A DNA stretch of 64,000 nt from Tepidamorphaceae bacterium. GTDB taxonomy: Bacteria; Pseudomonadota; Alphaproteobacteria; Rhizobiales; Tepidamorphaceae. Below the pieces are notes generated by a model. The model was given only the letters and a program-made list of their open reading frames with translations, searched no databases and had not been told where the DNA came from. Numbering within the stretch: the stretch's first letter is position 1; each line of letters begins with the position of its first letter. The position numbers and the translations under genes were made by a program. The stretch spans positions 124,001 through 188,000 of the forward strand of contig JANQNT010000022.1 of assembly GCA_028279445.1 (NCBI GenBank), read 5' to 3'. Below are positions 62,663-64,000 of this stretch, in pieces.

Positions 62663-63667
62663 CCCCGACAGCATTGCGGCGAAACCGTCCTGGAAGTCAT
62701 CGGCGGAAAAGCGGTGGGTGATGACGCGGCTGACGTCGAGGCCGTTCTGCAGCATGGCGATCATCTTGTACCAGGTCTCGAAGATCTCGCGCCCGTAGAC
62801 CCCCTTGATGGTCAGCGCCTTGAACACGATGCGCGACCAGTCGACCGGCGTCTTGCCGGGCGGGATGCCGAGCATGGCGATATGCCCGCCCATGATCAGC
62901 GCCTCGACCATCTGCTCGAAGGCGACCGGCGAGCCGCTCATCTCCAGGCCGACATCGAAGCCCTCCTTCATGCCGAGTTCATCGGCCACCGACCGGAGGT
63001 CTTCTTGGGCGACGTTGACCGGGCGTACGTCCGCGACCTCCCCGGCCAGTGCCAGCCGGTCGGCGTTGATATCGGTGATCACCACATGCCGCGCGCCCAC
63101 ATGGCGGGCGACCGCGCCGGCCATGATGCCGATCGGCCCGGCGCCGGTGATCAGCACGTCCTCGCCGACCAGATCGAACGACAGCGCGGTATGCACCGCA
63201 TTGCCGAGGGGATCGAGGATGGCGCCGATATCGTCGTCGATCTCGCCGGGCAACGCCACGACGTTGAAGGCCGGCAGCCGCAGGTATTCCGCGAAGGCGC
63301 CCGGCACGTTGACGCCGATCCCCTTGGTTTCGGGATCGAGATGGAACCGCCCGGCCCGGCTGGCACGGCTGGTGGAACCCACCAGATGGCCTTCGCCGGA
63401 GACCCGCTGACCGACAGTGAGGTCGGCAACGTCGCGACCCAGCGCGACGATCTCGCCGGCGAACTCGTGCCCCGTGACCATCGGCACCGGCACGGTTCTT
63501 TGCGCCCACTCGTCCCAGTTCCAGATGTGGATGTCGGTGCCGCAGATGCCGGTCTTGTTGACCTTGATCAGCACCTCGTCAGGACCGATCTCCGGCACCG
63601 GCGCGGTGATCATCTCCAACCCTGAAGCGGGGGCGGTCTTGGCCAAGGCTCTCATTTCGTTTGACAT
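62630..63667 (-). CDS. tdh: L-threonine 3-dehydrogenase
   Basis: A 345-residue zinc-type dehydrogenase making 2-amino-3-ketobutyrate from threonine with [37 protein letters not shown] (catalytic Cys and GHE, about 41-75), [32 protein letters not shown]-like NAD site and [12 protein letters not shown] are Tdh-specific. The structural zinc cysteines are replaced ([15 protein letters not shown]), as recalled from other alphaproteobacteria. SD GGAGGAG favours 63667; an internal ATG (MRALAKT, 63655) overlaps the upstream stop by 4 bp and would give 341 residues. Confidence 0.93.
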   Translation of the reverse strand: MSNEMRALAKTAPASGLEMITAPVPEIGPDEVLIKVNKTGICGTDIHIWNWDEWAQRTVPVPMVTGHEFAGEIVALGRDVADLTVGQRVSGEGHLVGSTSRASRAGRFHLDPETKGIGVNVPGAFAEYLRLPAFNVVALPGEIDDDIGAILDPLGNAVHTALSFDLVGEDVLITGAGPIGIMAGAVARHVGARHVVITDINADRLALAGEVADVRPVNVAQEDLRSVADELGMKEGFDVGLEMSGSPVAFEQMVEALIMGGHIAMLGIPPGKTPVDWSRIVFKALTIKGVYGREIFETWYKMIAMLQNGLDVSRVITHRFSADDFQDGFAAMLSGSSGKVVLDWR

Positions 63668-64000
63668 GTCGCTCCTCCCGCCCGCAGCACAAGCCAGACC
63701 CAGTGCACGCCGGCCGCCCGGTTCTCCGCCTGTATCGATTGCGAAGCGACGCAGAAAATTTCTTCAAATCCCGCCTCGGCAAAAAGCCCCGCCGTTTCCG
63801 ACGGGTCGATCTCATGGACCGGCAGGCCAGGCGGCAGGGGGCCTATGCGCAGGGCAAGGCACAAATGACCTCCCGGCACGGCAAGACGCCTAAGGACAGG
63901 CGCAGCGCGGGCCCGCTCCCCGGGGTCAAGATGCTGCCAGACGCCCATGACATTGATGAAATCGAACGCATCGCCGCGCGCCATCAGCCGGGGTAGGTCC
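63652..64000 (-). CDS. SAM-dependent methyltransferase, C-terminal part
   Basis: The frame from the window edge ends at 63652: [40 protein letters not shown] followed by a tail ending [12 protein letters not shown]. The WQHLDP...PGGHL pattern is a class I methyltransferase (methyltransferase_11-like). The SAM-binding N-terminus lies beyond 64000. It overlaps the tdh start region by 16 bp and probably is its upstream operon partner. The substrate is unknown. Confidence 0.75.
   Translation of the reverse strand, partial: DLPRLMARGDAFDFINVMGVWQHLDPGERARAAPVLRRLAVPGGHLCLALRIGPLPPGLPVHEIDPSETAGLFAEAGFEEIFCVASQSIQAENRAAGVHWVWLVLRAGGATCQTK

Overview
The window is about 64 kb of GC-rich alphaproteobacterial chromosome, most likely from a Hyphomicrobiales (Rhizobiales) species. 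The evidence is a ccrM GANTC methylase, an F0-only atp operon with duplicated b/b' subunits, the DUF2007/tRNA1(Val) methyltransferase/S49 peptidase/glyQ neighbourhood beside a polyprenyl synthetase gene, a Tdh of the alphaproteobacterial type, and several palindromic repeat families of the kind found in this order. The genus cannot be read from the sequence. Nearly all genes look intact and vertically inherited. I see no rRNA, tRNA, CRISPR array, prophage or transposase.

Layout. 1-7.5 kb: a truncated DUF1285 gene diverges from a tightly coupled moxR / DUF58 / BatA-DUF4159 / large membrane protein operon. 7.5-13.7 kb: small metabolic and hypothetical genes (GNAT, a LysR-azoreductase pair, a Nudix-fold protein without its Nudix box, a metallophosphoesterase, a YbaK deacylase). 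Two very short genes are also here: a 57-residue protein behind a tandem TTTGCAGTGCAGCAT repeat, and a 48-residue secreted Cys/His-rich YHYH-like protein. 13.7-21 kb: a malonate/acyl-CoA operon (malonyl-CoA decarboxylase, MatB, SDR, acyl-CoA dehydrogenase). The last ~64 codons of a lost TRAP permease gene (dctM) still sit in front of it, so it now follows directly behind an M48 peptidase/YjgN pair. 21.4-31.4 kb: glyS, VOC, DUF2207, lemA, an SMR pump, glyQ, a small membrane protein, an S49 peptidase, a tRNA methyltransferase and DUF2007 on one strand, with the polyprenyl synthetase gene divergent. 31.8-45 kb: ispE, TPR protein, ETF-QO, uracil-DNA glycosylase, moaB, two glycosyltransferase-like genes, a PA0069-family radical SAM gene behind a LexA-type box, rnhB, ccrM, mutY, a DciA-like gene and a DsbA-like gene. 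45-52 kb: smc and the atpI-B-E-G-F (F0) operon. 52-53.4 kb: a DUF1326/DUF2182 pair. 53.6-57 kb: a polar amino-acid ABC importer.

The metabolic highlight is 57-62.7 kb: a complete beta-hydroxyaspartate cycle cluster (bhcABCD) with its divergent IclR-type regulator bhcR. This cycle converts two glyoxylate to oxaloacetate without carbon loss. A threonine dehydrogenase gene (threonine to glycine) lies immediately beyond bhcR, and the amino-acid importer converges on bhcD with a 9-bp gap, so the whole 53.6-63.7 kb block may serve C2/glycine metabolism.

Less explained signals are mostly non-coding. One is a two-copy composite double-hairpin element with covarying stems and conserved GANTC sites. 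Another is a two-copy long palindrome whose loop is inverted between copies. Seven GANTC sites lie within 134 bp between convergent genes. There is also a 34-bp perfect palindrome upstream of the dsbA-like gene, and an array of dyads between bhcA and bhcR.
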